64,000 nt of DNA from Gigantopelta aegis (GCF_016097555.1 NC_054704.1:43968258-44032257); one strand, 5' to 3'. Counted from the stretch's first letter, positions 48,801-63,555 are shown. Numbers and translations: made by a program. The notes: generated by a model from the sequence alone, not told the origin.

Positions 48801-51800
48801 TAAATTTACTTGGGAAGGGAGGCTTTGCCTGTGTCTATCGAGCCAGGTCAAATAAAACTGGACAGGAAGTTGCTATAAAAATGGTAAGTTTAAAATACTT
48901 AAACATGTATATGTTTTAATTTTTAAATTATTAAAAAATATATTCCTGAATTCATAGTTAATGATTAACAAAAGGCTAATAAAAATGAACTAGATGATTG
49001 TCTTTAATTTATTTTGCAAACAGAAAAGAGGCACTGACGTAGTACTTCAAAAGTGCTTGTATGGATAATAATCTCATTTATATAAGTATTTAAGTCTTTT
49101 CCATACACACCTTTTTAGAGCCCATTAATAACTTATGTACCCTATGACTAAGCAATACTATTTTAATATGACTTTACAAATTTAATGTTTTAATCTGCAT
49201 TGTATTTTTATTTTATAAGACAAGTGAATATGTAGATTTTAATGCGGTGTTGTCTGTGATTGTAGATTGACAAGAAATTAATGAAAGCTGCTAACATGGT
49301 CGCCCGAGTGAGGAAAGAGGTAGAAATTCACTCGAGACTGAAGCATCCGGCTGTACTGGAGGTAATCAGATCAGTTGTATTATAATTAGAAATGGTTGAA
49401 TATAGCCATTAGTCTGTTAGTTGATAAGAGTTAAAAAAAATTAATAGATGGAATTTATATTTGTGTGAGACATTATGTGCTCATAATGTACCTGCACACC
49501 TAGAATTTCTTAATCATATTTCTGATTGTTTGTCATTCATAAACATATTCAAGCACATTACATGTGATATACAGGTAAAATTTGGTTCTGTATCGAGTTG
49601 TGTGATTTACTACATGTGTTACATGTATGTTTTAGAGATCACCACACAAGTCTAAAATGTTAAATATTAGTTGATAATCTGTTTTAAACTGTTGCAAATC
49701 GCAGTTTTCAAAATAAAATGTTCCCTGATAAAATGTGATGAAAAAGAAGAGAAAACCTTGCAAATTTCGTTTCTTAATTATTTTTACTTCTTTGGCTGAC
49801 TGATTAACACAGGTTTGGTTGTAAATGTACCCACCAGTAAATATAACCTTTCAGTTAGATTTTTAGTAGCAACATGCTTATTCTCAACTGTGATTTGAAG
49901 GTATAATTTCAGAAGTGTATATTCATAAAGGAATATTTTCTTTTTCAATAAAAGAATTGATTGTAATTTTGTACATTTAATATTTTTCAGCTGTACAATT
50001 ATTTTGAAGACTCAAACTATGTGTACTTGGTTCTGGAGATGTGTCACAATGGAGAGGTACAGAGATATCTAAAGTCCAACTGCAAAGTCTTATCAGAAGA
50101 TGAAGGTATTTATATAAGTTTTTTTTTTCTTTTTTTTTCCCACATAATTAACCATAGCAATTTTGGATAATAGGAATTTGTGTACATTTTGGTCTCGCCT
50201 ATATGAAATAAAAAAACATAGGTATTACTTTCCTGATGGGGGTGGTATCAGTGTCAATTTTTGTTTTAAAATTTTGCAGTTAGATCACTTTCTTGCAAAC
50301 TATAAGTCCTAGACAAATGAAACTTGGTTTATGGATGCACTGGACATTTTTTTATGTTAAGCAGGGCATTTAATTCTATCGAATTGTTGTTAATTTGTTA
50401 TGTGTGTCAACTACATGATGGATTTGGTTTTGTTTCAGCCCGTCTCTTCATGAAGAACATTGTGGAGGGGATTCTGTATCTGCACTCACACGGGATACTG
50501 CACCGCGACCTCACTCTGTCCAACCTGCTACTCACCCGCGACATGGACATTGTGAGTTTTAAACACTCTTATCTCCGGCTAAGACCCATCTTAAAAACAA
50601 CATTTTTACAACCTTTTTCTTTTTTAGTATATTAATCAAATAATCCTTTAAAAAAGTAATGATAATAATTTTTATATATGCCTGTATTATGATATAGCTT
50701 TTTCCATCTGTACATCTGTCTGTTCATCCATATGTTCATCTATTAACTTTTCTTGTCTGGGTCACAATCTTCCTTACAAGTGAACTTCATATAGGAACAT
50801 CAGACCTTGCATGCATGTACAACTTGTTGGTTTGTTTTTTACTGTGCATAATTATTTGAGCATGGAATTAAGTTCCACAGTGTAACTGCTTACATTGTAA
50901 TAATTTTATTTGTTTCCTATGTTATCTAGATTAATTACCTGAAATGTTTTGAACAATATCAGTTTTTTACAATTAATCACAAGCTCTTAAACAGTGTGTT
51001 CAGTACGTTGTGAGAATGAAATTTAGACTTGGTTTCATTGTTTTCAAACATCCAGATTAATGCTAGTAATTGTACTATTATTATTATTATTTTATTTATT
51101 AATTATTTTTTTGTCTTCAGAAAATTGCTGACTTTGGCCTTGCAACACAGCTAAGTGTTCCCGATGAAAAACATTTCACGATGTGTGGAACACCAAACTA
51201 CATATCTCCGTAAGTGAAGCAGCTTATTTTCCACTGCTTTTTGTACCTTTCATCTTCAGTTTATAACATTACTGGGCAGCTCACAAGAACAACAGAATGC
51301 ATAGCAATTCCCTTACTTGCCATTATATTAAAACAGATTGAAAACAGATTAATATGAACAATAGACAATAATTAGATGCTACTGTTGACATAGCTTATTA
51401 CTAATGGGCATGTTTTGTCAACTAAAGTTAATTGAAATGTTTGTTTGAAAGCACATTTTTTAATTACAGCTGTTTTCATTAGTTATACCATGTGCAGATG
51501 AGTGAATTAATTAGTAATGTGTATAGCAACCACTATCAAGTCATCAAGCATTAAGTTAAATGTCTTAAGTTGTAACCATGTTCGACAATGTGTTAATTAA
51601 TGTTTATCTTTTCTTATTTATTAATCGTTTATTAAAATATTTCCTAATTATAATTACATATATGTGACTGAAACTATTTTATTATATTATCATTAAACTA
51701 ATACATAATATTGAAATTCTTTAATATGTTGAGTGTGTTGTATTTCAGTGAGGTTGCAATGCGATCTGCTCATGGTTTAGAGACTGATGTGTGGTCTCTA

Positions 51801-54800
51801 GGATGCATGCTGTACACATTTCTAGTAGGACAGCCTCCATTTGATACTGACGGAGTGAAAAAGACACTTAATCTGGTTGTCACTGCACTGTATAGTGTAC
51901 CTGACTATCTCTCACCAGACGCACAGGATTTAATCCAGTGTTTATTACGTAAAAATCCTAAGGACAGAATTTCTATAAGAGGTATGTTGATTTCTTATTC
52001 AAGTTTCAGATTTTAAAAAAAATATGGGAAGTTGTAAAATTTGTCCTTACTATTTTATACTTGGTACATCTATATCTGGTTTATTCCAAGTTCATGTTTT
52101 TCAATTCATTGATGGACTGTGTTTAATACATATTACATTTGTCAAACAGGAATCAACAAAGCTGGTTTGTTTGATTGAAAAGTAAATTTTTACAGAAACT
52201 CATTTAAATTACTTTTTTTTATTTAAATTAATTTTGTAAAAGTGAAATCTTTTTATACAAAATATAATTTGTATTGCCAATACTTTTTATTTTATTTTGA
52301 CCATTAAGCCGCTGCACAACAACAGCAATAAAAAAAATAAAGACTTGTTAAGATTGTACTTGAGCAATCTGTCGTTTTATTTTTCACACTTCCATCTGTT
52401 CAGGCAGAATGTTGAATGTAGAAGAATCCACCCCCTCAATTGGCTGGCATGGGGATCTGTTGTGTGTTGAGTGTGAACATAACAACTTGTCTCTATACAC
52501 CATTACACATGCCACTTACTTTCACAGTTCTGCTGTGTTCAACAGTGCGTGTAATTAATCCTGTTACTTGGCAATCATGTCATCATGGTCCTGTTAAAAA
52601 TATGCCCTGGTATCATTTATTAGTGATGTGAAGTAATCAACACCACTTTATTCTTGAAGTTGTGTTAGGGTTGACGACTCTTTGTTTTTTACACAAAATT
52701 CTTCTGAAACATGCAAATCTGCTACCTGTAAGTGCGTGAAACAAACACCTGTCAGAAGGATACAGCAGTAGCAACTGTTTGACAGCTGGTCATGTGACTG
52801 TTATCACTTAGCAGATTAACTTGTTGGTAATTACCCTGATAGGATTATTGGTCATTGATGGACTAAATACCCAAAATAGCTAAGCTTCTATTTTTATACA
52901 TTACAATTTTGTAATAAATTTATAGAAAGATACTTACAGACAAAATATTATGTTGTTTTTCAAAAATTGAATATTAAAAAAAAAAAATTAGCTGTTTTTA
53001 TTTTGTGCTGTATTTGTGCATGTTATTTTTAGTTCTATTTTGTGTGCTGGAATTAAGATTAGAGTTGACTTTGGCAAAAATATTATATTAATAAATGTCT
53101 GCTTGGACCCCTTTTACTCATAGTGTTTAAAAAATTAAATCAAACTATTTTTGGTTATCATTATTTAAAAATGTGCAATGTTAGCTTAGAGAAACCAAAA
53201 CTTATTTGTTTATAAACAGATTATGTTATTATTTATATTATATTATGTATTTTTGTTATTTTCAGATATTTTTAGTCACTCTTTTATGACAAAGACATCA
53301 GTATTAAATAAAGCCAATTCACACAAGGTAATTAGATATATTTATTTATTTATTATTTTTAGAATTATAGATGTAGAGCAAGTTTTAGAACTAAGACCAA
53401 CTCAATACAAGGAACAAGACATCAACTTATGTTTACAGTTTATACAATTTTAATTTGTTGGTTTATGGACCGTGACAATGGTTGCTATCAATCTGGTTTG
53501 CTCGTTAACCTGATCAAGTATTTACCTCAGAAACATGGTTACGTGCTTAACAAGGTGTGACTAACGACGATAATTGCACGCTAGCATCATCAGAACTAAA
53601 ATTTGTAATTAAGTAAAAGAATAGATTTTGTAATTAGCTGTGATGAATTGTTTTAACAGTTAACAAAGTTGGTATAACATGGACTTCAGGGTATGTCTCA
53701 TTACAGTTTGGTTGAAGTCTCACTTGAATCATGTTTACCTATTACAGATTCTGGCCAATGGTAGTATTAAAAAAAAAAATTTGTATTAGTTAAACTGTCT
53801 TGTGAATAGAGTCCAGTACCATTTTCCACATAAGATGCTGATTAAACCCAGTTGTTTTCAGTTTTCGCTTAAGCAACTATATATTGAGTTCATAATATTA
53901 ATTATTAATAATAAAATTAAAAAGAAACCCAACCTTTTTTCAGTATACTGTATTGTATTATAAATAGTTTGTGTGAATGAAAGTAAATTAGTCGTTAGTG
54001 ATTACCGTTATGTGTTAAAAACAGTTGTATGCTGGTAGCGAGTGTGAATATTGTACTCATGAGACTGTAGATGGTACTAGTTAGTGACAGCCAAACAGTA
54101 TTTCTGACCAACAAAGAGTGTGTTTGGTTGACAGAGTGATGAAGTAAAAGATACACAGATGTTTGTAGCACAGTGCTGAGAGTAAACTGAGGAGCTCTTC
54201 ATAGTGAGCTAGTTGAGTTCAGTGTTTGTGGATAACTCCCTTGTGGGTTTCGAGACAGAGCAAGCACAGTAATCATGTTTGCTCCACTGAGGTTGATTGT
54301 TCCATGCCACACTGATATGGTATAAAATGTATTTCAGTTCGTAATTATATTGTGCAGTTTGAGAACTTCGTTGCGAAAGCAAGTTAATATTTTCAATATA
54401 CGGAACTTGGAATATTTAACCCACTAAGTCATTCCATATAACATATAATATTACTTTTAAATATACTACCGATCAATATTTATAATTAACTCAATTAATG
54501 GGGACTCTGTTAATTTCCTCAATGTATTTTGTTTTCATGATTATAGACCTTAATAATTTTATATTTAAAAAAAAATTGTTTGTCTTGCAGCAGTATTCTG
54601 AGTTGTCTATGGATAGTGGTCGTGGCACCATGGCTACCGTTTTGTCTGGGCGTTCTGCCGTCAGTACGAGGGGGAAGCCATTTCCTGCGTTCCCAATCCG
54701 AGACGTGCAGAGTCAGATATCGGAGGATGACGAACGGGTCTTGGGCAGCCAATGGTACACTGGTTCCGATACCGGCAGCTACACAGGGTATGGTACAACC

Positions 54801-57800
54801 AGCTCACAGCAGAGACATCCACCATCGCCGCCAGTCCGGCTACGGGACAGGTAGGTTTTTTGTTGTTAAATTTAAACTAACTTAGACATGGGTAAGTTTG
54901 TGAGGGCATGGCCACTGATAAGTGATAAATAAAATAAATATTTATCAGGTTTAGTCAACATGTGGTTGTGTGTAATGCTTTTTGAACAATTAAAATAGAA
55001 TACAGTTTATTTAGCTCAGTGGCACAACTAACACATATTTGTTTATTAATCATCGGCTATTGGACTCTTTAGAGGAAACCCACTAGCATCAAATTATCTA
55101 TTATATGCACTTTTCCATAATTCCTTGTACAAATTCATAAATGTAAAGAAAAGTCTGAAATATTTTTGGGTCTGCACATTGAATTTGTTTTCAGAAGTTA
55201 TATCTTTGTCTTTCTAAAAGTTATCCAGTGAAACCTCTCAAAACAGGACATTTTTTATGGTCCCTTTTTAAATGTTCAGAAGAGAACCTCTCTAAACCGG
55301 ATACCTCTTAAAACTGGACTTTTTACTTGGTCCCATGGGTGTCTGGTTTAGAGGAGTTTTACTCTATCTTCATTATAATCTTTTTATATGCTAAATTCCA
55401 TATCTCCATAATTAATTTTATAAATTTCTGAGGTCCTATTCCTAAAAGTTTCTTTCCTCATTGAGAGTAATAATAAGAAATACATTTCTAGGTCATTAAT
55501 GATTTTATATTCAGTATAATTTTAAAGTCAATTTAACCTAATTTGCCATCGATTATCAGTTTAATAATCTTATTTTGCAGTGAAAAAGAAGCTGAGATGA
55601 TCTTTGCCAAACACCGCTATGAAGGCAGCAATAACATGGGCTTTCCACACAGCCAGGTTACAAACGAACATGATGTGATGCGAAAAACATCTCAGGAAAA
55701 TATTGTAGACAGTGTGAAAACACAAAATGACTACGTGTTATCAAACCGTCTGGGTGGCGTCCACCAGTTCGATCCCACACGGTACCAGGACCATAACTCT
55801 TGTACTCCAAGCACGTCGAGCCTATCTTGCGGTAATTCATTCCACAGTAATAGCACTGGAAAGTTTCAAAGTCCGGCCGTGCCGTCGGAGGTCAGCAGTG
55901 GCGGGGACTTTGTGAGGACGTATCTGAACAATGTCTCCGACCACTCCTCCCAGGACGGTCAGTTCAGTCTGCAGGCGACGAAGAAAGTCTTGACGTTCGA
56001 TTCAAAACCCGGCAGCTTGCATGAACAGGAACCTGTGTCTGCTAATGGCCACTTGGGCGGTAATTCTAACGGAAACAGTGTTCAGTACGGGGGTTTGTCG
56101 TCGCACTTGAGGAACATTGCGGGACCCATCGAGTTCCAGTCCCCATACGGACACCGCGTGGAACTGTCGGAGAGAGATGTGGTTTCGTGTGTCAAAACGA
56201 GCTCGTCTCGGGAGTACAAGAATCAGCAGAGCAAGGAGAAGAGTGCAGCTGTTACCGAGCTCTCTGCACCATTGAACTGCGACCGATTGAGGCCAATAAG
56301 ACAGAAAACGAAAAATGCTGTGGTATGTGTATTTTAATGATTGGTGGACCGTAAGAAATTTCACAATTAGGGTGGCCTTAGTATTTTTTTTCTTATACTA
56401 AGCACATTTCTTTGTGGGTAATTTCATATTTAATATAGTAGTGTTGTATAAAAAAAAAGTTCTTTGTCAAATATCTATATTGTATATTTTTTGTTACCTG
56501 AAATTGAATTCGCTAAAGTTAGTAACCTGCAGTGAACCATGGTGAAAGGGAAATAAAAAAATTTGTCTTGCTAGTTATGCATATTATTTCATGAGTCATA
56601 TTAACGTTTTAGTTTGGAAGGATAAATTAAGTTGCATTTTTCAAATATCTGGTCCATTGACTGTTGCAGGTAAACATCTTGGAGTCGGGTGAAGTGTGTC
56701 TGGAGTTTGTCCGTCACAAAGGCAAACAGGAGAAGGTGATCGAGGTCTTCTCCATCTCATCAGATGGTCAGCACATCAGCATCTTCCAGCCCAACAACGG
56801 CCATGGGGTCCTCATCGCTGATGACCCTCCGTCGCCAGGTCAAGGTCCCCTGAAAACCTTCACCTTTGGTACCATGCCAGAGAAATACTACAAGAAGTAC
56901 CAGTATGCTACAAGGTACTTACACAGTTTTTGTTTTCACCCAAAGCCAAGCTGTTAATTAATGCTGTTGCTAAATTTTCTAAAACTGCTACAATCGTTCC
57001 TTTTTTTTTACTAAGTATTATTGCATTTTTTAAAGTATTAGTTTTGGAAATCAACGGACAAGCCAGATGCCCCATTTATTGACCATTTTGACCTACCAAT
57101 ATACAATTTACTAAACTCTCATTTGTCAAAATCTATCTCTTTTTTTAAAACTTTTGTATATCTTCTGCTTTTGTTTCCACACAACAGAAAAACACATCAA
57201 GACACAAGCATAGTCAGCAATCAGTGACATTAAATTAGCTGGTTCCATAACACTATTTTCATCTTAAGAATCTTTTGGGTCCCTTTCTAGATAATATATT
57301 TTAATGTTTAATCTTATGGAGATAGAATCACCAATGTTTATTTTTGCTTGTATTACAGGTTTGTGAATCTTGTGAGATCCAAGACACCAAAGGTGACAAT
57401 CTACACTCGCCGGGCAAAGTGCATGTTAATGGAGAACTCACCCGATCCTGACTTTGAAGCTGTCTTTTATGATGGTAATTTGAAATTTTACAATACTAGT
57501 GAAAAGGACTCAGTATGATAATTTTACTGGACATGTAATTAGATAGACAGGCATATCTTGCATGCTACATATTTTGATTAGCAAGTCTGATGAACTGAAA
57601 TATTGTTGTACTGAAGCTAGATATTGTAACTAGTAGGTATGCTAGGCAATTTAATATAACGTAGAAATATTTGAATTGATATAAAAAAAATTAATATGAT
57701 AATAATAATTTTATAAAATTACACTACCAATATTTATTATTATTGTATAGTTGGGACATGAGAGTAAAGATATGGTATTAAGATATAAATTTGAAAATGA

Positions 57801-60800
57801 TGTTACCTATGATTTCATTATTGTGTAACTTAATTTTTTATATTGTACTAAGGCGTAGTAAAAAAAATTGTTTGGTTCCGGTTACCCAACCATCCCAAAA
57901 TTTTTGGTGCCGACCCTAAATTTTTTTTAACCTTTTCCCCACCCTTTTTTTTTCCACCTATTTTATTTAATAATCCATTAATATCAATCATAATTTTCGT
58001 CGACTCTAAAAACAACAACTGCAGAGAGATGCCACGAGATCTGTCAGTCCAAGATCTCGTTACCAGAGGACCCGGAACACTTCGCGCAATTTTACTTCGA
58101 AGAGTTCCAAATGAAAAGCTTCCGAGAGCCATTCGGAACTCCTCGTACATTTCCATGAAATATAAGCGTAGCGGAATGTAACGAGGTGTTCCGATTCCTT
58201 GAATGTCGTTTCATTTGAAATTGATTTAAATACATGTGTAATATTATTTGATTTGAATGAGCACATTTTTGACATTATACTCTGTAAATGGAAGACGCCA
58301 TTGACACCACATGCTCTCGGACGTGTTCTCGTACTCATTCGGAACTACTCGGAACTTGTGAATCCAATCTTCAAAATGTTATGCTAATTTATTGTTAAAA
58401 AGCAGAATGATACAAATTTCCAGTCTATTTTGGTAGGGGAATTCCCTAAAACGTAATCGAACTTCTAGAAATACCGAGTTACGATTCAATGTTAAACATA
58501 AAGAGTAAACATGAAAATAGCCGATTATGCTGAAAAGATTACTTAAATTAAATATTTAGACATCAACTATCAATATTTTGCATTTGTTTGACAAATAACC
58601 CTTGTATTTATTATTAAATATGATGATATCCATGGCATTTGAAATGAACTGGTAGTACCCAAAACCTTAAGAAATGACAACTCTTTTCACATTTAATAGC
58701 GTCTGCAGTGCTGTAGTTGTGAGGGGGTGTAACGATGTTGTGGATCAGACCTTTAAAAGCAAAAATACAAACCTGTTTTACCTCTTTGTCAACAGTGCAA
58801 AGATACTGTGCAGTGTCCTTATGGACGACCAAAAGGGAAACTGTTTTCCTGAAAATAGTGGTTTTCTTTTGATATCTCTGCTATGAGGATAGTTAGTATG
58901 GAGATCTTTTTGTTAACATATTTTGTTAATTTTTATTGACATCTTCGTTGTGTTCATGATGTACATTTTGTTACTGCAATACTGGCAATGAAATAGGCCG
59001 GGAAGATCAGTGTTGTTGCTGTAGTTGTGAGGCGTGTAACCATGTTGTGGATCAGACCTTTGATATTAAAACTTTTTTTCAATGAACAAATTATAGTGTT
59101 ATTTTAGTGTTATCGTAGTTTATAACCTTACCGTGTAGTATTAGACTTAGGTGGTGTTTACATTAATACCGATTGTGGTTTGACTAGGTTACGACATGTT
59201 TTTTTTTAATATAGAAAATAATTAATGATTCTCATTAGAGTATGTATTGTCAGTTGCACTGTAACACAAAGAAAGAGCTTTTAATATATTAATCTGCTAT
59301 ACTATTCAGGAAATATTAGCTCGAAAATGGGGGGGGGGGGGGGTTTCCCTACCTACCTACCCTATTTGTTTTGGCATGTAACAGGAACCAAACAATTTTT
59401 TTTACTTGGCCTAATGTGTTTCAACTTGTGCATCATTTTCTTTTTTCATTGTAGGATCGAAGTTCACAGCCAACTCCAAGGGTATGCGCATTATTGAGCG
59501 TAATGGAACGTCACTGTCTTTAGAATCTCAAGGCGCCATTGACCAGCACCTAAGTGCTGACACAAAAGAAATCCTTGAATATGTTCAAGATGTAAGTTGA
59601 AACTATAAAGCCTGATGCACATTAACTACCCTTGTCTTGCTAAGGCCTAGCTACCACTGACAGGTTTCCACAAATTAACTCCCTTTATGTTGACGGGGGA
59701 AGCTTTGTCAGCTTTTCAATTTCTTTTCCATTTCTTACAAACTACAAGTTAGTAAATCAAGTCATCTTGGGTCATAGTTGCACCTCTGAATGGTAGTAAT
59801 TATTTTTATTTTTTTTAAAGTTGGGGTTTTATCAATAGGACTATTAATAATACATTTTACATCATAAATTTATACAGTTTATGGTAGACAAGACATTTGG
59901 TTCTGTGTAATTCATGTTTTAGATGTTTATTTTAATATATATTTATTGCCATTTCCAGACCCGAAAGCAGTGCTTCACCCTTGAGTCAGTGATCAGCAAG
60001 ATACAGGGTTCCAGCGGTAGTAAGGACCAGTTGTTCCCAGTAATCGTTGGTCGTCGGCCTTCGTCGAGTCTCGGGGACATCAGCAAGTCTAGCTACACGA
60101 CCTCTGACACACGATCCTCGTCAGACCCTAACGACACCAAGTGCTCACAAATGAAACCGTCCACACCTATGGTATGACCTTCATAAATTATACTGTTTAA
60201 TACTAGAGGTGCATGTTACAGTTTATAGAAATAAATAAACAAATATTTACTAATTGAAGAGAATGAAATACCAGATACTGTAAATTCATAGTTTTTGTAC
60301 CTTTATGCAGTTGCCAAGGTAATGGTAATGTTAATGATAATGAAAAAAATACATGTGACAGTTTGGAAAAAAGAAAGTTAATTATTTAATAGTTTGAACA
60401 GCAAAAAGTATCCGATTGTGTAAATTCATATTTTTGGTTTCTTTATGCGGTTGCTATAGTTAGCGTAATGGTAATGATAAAGACAAAACAGATGACTTTG
60501 AATAATCTAATGAAACATAATTCTTCATTGATGTCATCTGAACTGACATCTGTATATTTTTGTAATGAAATGATATTTAAACATTCAGATTTGTTTTTTT
60601 TGTGCCTGTGTGTTGTTAAACATGCATTCTTATATTAAATACGTTGATGTGTAAATCAATCCCTCATTCCTGAGTGACACTGCTAACAATGTAAATATTT
60701 TTGCCTTCTTAGATGTCATCGTTTGATGGTACAGTCATCAGTAATGTGACAGACTGCAACAGTCGAGCTGTATCTTGTATGACATCAACACAGAATACAA

Positions 60801-61894
60801 CACTGACGTCACAAGTGTCCACGACGACGAAAAGTACGTCGTCTGATCTGAGCGCGGGTGGCAGCGTGGTACGTAAGGCAGCTTCAGAAGTCATTCAGCA
60901 GATGTTTGTCCCAAACATTGGATGGGCATCACAGGTTCGTAACGTTTTATTACATTATCTGCTGTAAAGAACAGCAGTTTACCATAATTATATGTACTTT
61001 ACTTTAATTGCCTATGTCTGGGAAATTTTTATATGTAACAAAAAAACAACTCAATATAAAACTTTGGAGACCCCCCCCGCCCCCAAAAAATAGGGACTTG
61101 TAAGTGTTACTAATTAATGCATTTTTGTACTGAACTTTGACAGTGATGTGCTAGGATTGTTCGTAAGGGACTGGAGACATTCATTTTGGGTTTGGTGGAT
61201 GGATAGATTTTGCTTGTATTATAATTTGCCAAAATCTCCCATTATGGGGGGGAAACCACTGGAGCCACCTGTTTTGTTACTGTTATGCACTGTAAGAGAT
61301 CATACGACTTCACTGGTAATTATAAAATGATGAAAAATAATATCCTACAATACAAGCCAAAGATATATGCAACTGTTCCTACTAATCTACTTCAAAGATT
61401 CTGGAATATATTATTATTGATCATATTGTTTTATGTGAATTTATGTGAATGTCCAACAGTAATCAGTCATAAATACAGATAATCAAACTATATTTGATTC
61501 TTCTTTGTCTTACAGCATTCAAATGGTGAAATCTGGGTGAAATTTAATGATGGCACGCAACTTGGAGTGAAGTCGACTGCCACTACAGTCACATTCATGG
61601 ACCACCACGGCCAGACTTTAAGGTATTTAAATAAGTATTTTTGTTTTCTGCATTTTGAAGTGAAAAATTATATTTTATAGCACTGGTGTAGCAGTGTGTT
61701 AGGAGCATATGGTCATGGCCCCTATGCCAATCACACATCTTTCCCACCAGCACCACTTTTTATATTTGCCCGTCATCCCAAAACACGACTCCAAATCTCG
61801 TTTATATCATTCTGGATATGCTAATGTTTTATAGAAATATAAAACACAAAAACAGTTATAACAGTATTGAACTATTCAAGTGATGCCAAGTTAA

Positions 61895-61926
<32 letters not shown>

Positions 61927-62163
61927 AATTATTGACAGCATCAATTTATATATACACTCGTAGCTCCGCCTCACCATAATGCCAGCAGAATTCTCATTTG
62001 AAAAGAATGAAATTACATATAGATCCTTTTTGTTTACAGGTACCATCAAAGTGACATTCTGCCAAATTTTGTCAAGGTGAAGCTAGAGAAGGTACCCGTG
62101 GTGTTGGAATACCTGCGAACAAGAGCATCCAAAATGTCTATGGTTTCTTCGTCACAGTCGTGA
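45863..62163 (+). CDS. PLK4: Polo-like kinase 4, complete, 17 exons, 1001 codons
   Basis: Ser/Thr kinase that controls centriole duplication. Exons: 45863-45898, 48788-48883, 49266-49361, 49991-50105, 50439-50551, 51121-51209, 51749-51981, 53266-53327, 54591-54850, 55581-56322, 56670-56914, 57359-57474, 59455-59591, 59959-60171, 60713-60934, 61516-61622, 62040-62163. All GT-AG, phases close. The start follows an in-frame TGA at 45851 and gives [12 protein letters not shown]; a second ATG at 45881 is possible. Kinase about residues 13-270: Gly loop GKGGFACV, Lys43 in VAIKM, HRD 136-138, DFG 156-158, T-loop Thr172 before [10 protein letters not shown]. Residues 288-293 are DSGRGT, the SCF/beta-TrCP (Slimb) degron for self-limiting turnover. 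A low-complexity linker follows, then the cryptic polo box pair from [20 protein letters not shown] (exons 10-14) and the C-terminal PB3 (NIGWASQ...[13 protein letters not shown]). Human PLK4 has 970 residues. Confidence 0.97.
46966..47357 (-). mobile_element. Full-length long-variant SINE in PLK4 intron 1
   Basis: Head at right (ACCGGCCTCGGAGGCATCG; B-box-like GGTTCGGATCCC), body, and tail GGCGTCGTTAAATAAAACAA at left. Sequences like AAATATAATA occur on both sides as a probable target duplication. The rest of intron 1 (45899-48787) is AT-rich with no other recognised feature. Confidence 0.82.
51982..54590. other. PLK4 introns 7 and 8: AT-rich, one tiny exon between
   Basis: Apart from the 62-bp exon 8 (53266-53327) this holds only AT-rich intron sequence. 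I saw no repeat family, RNA gene or alternative exon. Confidence 0.6.
55000..55120 (-). mobile_element. Decayed SINE remnant in PLK4 intron 9
   Basis: Contains TTAATCATCGGCTATTGGA and GAGGAAACCCACTAGCATCA, body motifs of the local SINEs, heavily eroded. Confidence 0.45.
57851..59412. mobile_element. TIR element (about 1.56 kb) filling most of PLK4 intron 12
   Basis: Left end GTAAAAAAAATTGTTTGGTTC (from 57856, one base variable) is inverted at the right end (GAACCAAACAATTTTTTTTAC-like, 59383-59406). Inside, a segment with GCTGTAGTTGTGAGG and GTTGTGGATCAGACCTTT occurs twice (58708 and 59016). No transposase frame is visible; the superfamily is unknown to me. Confidence 0.65.
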
Positions 62164-62265
62164 ATCTAGACAGGACACTGTAGTGTTGTTATCCAGAAAT
62201 ACAAACAAAAGTGCCTGACAAGTTTTTAATATATATATCCACAGTGCCATAAACCCACCCATGTA

Positions 62266-62271
62266 AATAAA
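62266..62271 (+). terminator. Likely PLK4 polyadenylation signal
   Basis: AATAAA 103 bp after the stop codon, followed within 20 bp by a GT-rich TTTGTGTGTACG stretch as expected downstream of cleavage. Another AATAAA at 62862-62867 could serve a longer transcript. Confidence 0.55.
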
Positions 62272-63017
62272 CTGCCTATTTGTGTGTACGATTTATGTAC
62301 ACATTTGATAGAACTATTTATTTGTAAATATTTCAGCTATGTAAATATGTACATAGGCAGCTACAATGTGCTCACCGAATTCTCAGAAATTCATAGACCA
62401 AGTTAGTGATCACATGCATTGTGTTCATACATGGATTTGTTCATCCATCATGGATTATGTTCATACAACATCGATTATGTTCCAAGTTCAATTAAATTCT
62501 TTAATTTAGTTGAAATATTCAATATATTAGACAGAGTGACTGAGATTTTATATTATGATTATGTCATTGAGTTGGTATAACTTTCGAAGTTTTGTTAGAA
62601 AATAACCTTTTTCTGTTTTATTGTTATTAAATTTATATTTATTTATACATAAATGTATTTTAACAGTATATATTTTTATTTTATTTTAGTTTTAAGAAAA
62701 AGCTATGAAACTAAAAATTGTGTCCAGTATTTATTATTCATATCTTACGTATCTGATATTTTAAAATAATATGAACATCTAGATTAGTCTAGGAATCATC
62801 ATTGAAAATCATATATATCAGATTTTTCTGTCAAGTTATAGATGAAATAGTCTTCCAGAAAAATAAATCATTATCTGAGTACCTTGTTTGTACTATTGTT
62901 CTTTTTCAGTAATATCAGGGGGAAATACAAGTTTCAAGGGAGATGGGGTTCAAAATTGAATCCTGACAATTGACACTGTGTTATATATGTAAGACAAATG
63001 TACTTGAATATCATCAA

Positions 63018-63555
63018 GACTTATTGTAACATCTACAGAACACTACGACTATTATAAGATTTTTAAAATTTCTTTTATTGCAAGATGGATTAGATGGTCA
63101 AATTTTTTGTAGAACTACACAGTACACGAATGTAAGTCTTATTGCAAGATTAATTAACCAGTCAAAATGCAGAACCGTATACACGGATATCAAGCCTTAT
63201 TGCAACATGGATTCAAAGGTCAAAACATGTAGAGCGACTACACAAAATTAATACAATATTTTTTTATTTCAACATAGCTGGTCAAACCGTTTGTAGAATG
63301 ACACAACACAAATATCACATTTATTGCAACATTGATTAGTAGGTCAAAACGACTGTAGAACAACTACACAAAATTAATCCAAGACTTATTGCAATTTAGA
63401 TTAGCAGGTCAAATTATACACAAAACTATAAAACTTTATCGAGGTCAAAACGTCTGTATCATGCAAGATTAGCGGGTCCAAACGTTTGTAGAACGACATT
63501 GAACACAAATATGAATTTTGTTGCAATATGGATTAGGGCCTAGCAGGTCAAGACT
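63018..63555. repeat. Degenerate minisatellite of about 60 bp units
   Basis: Around eight to nine units, each with CTTATTGCAA, a GATTAGCAGGTCAAAA-like block, TGTAGAAC and ACACAAA. Starts near 63020, 63075, 63139, 63197, 63264, 63320 and 63386. The last unit (GCAATATGGATTAGGG...GTCAAGAC) overlaps the stop codon of the exon at 63540-63804. Confidence 0.75.
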
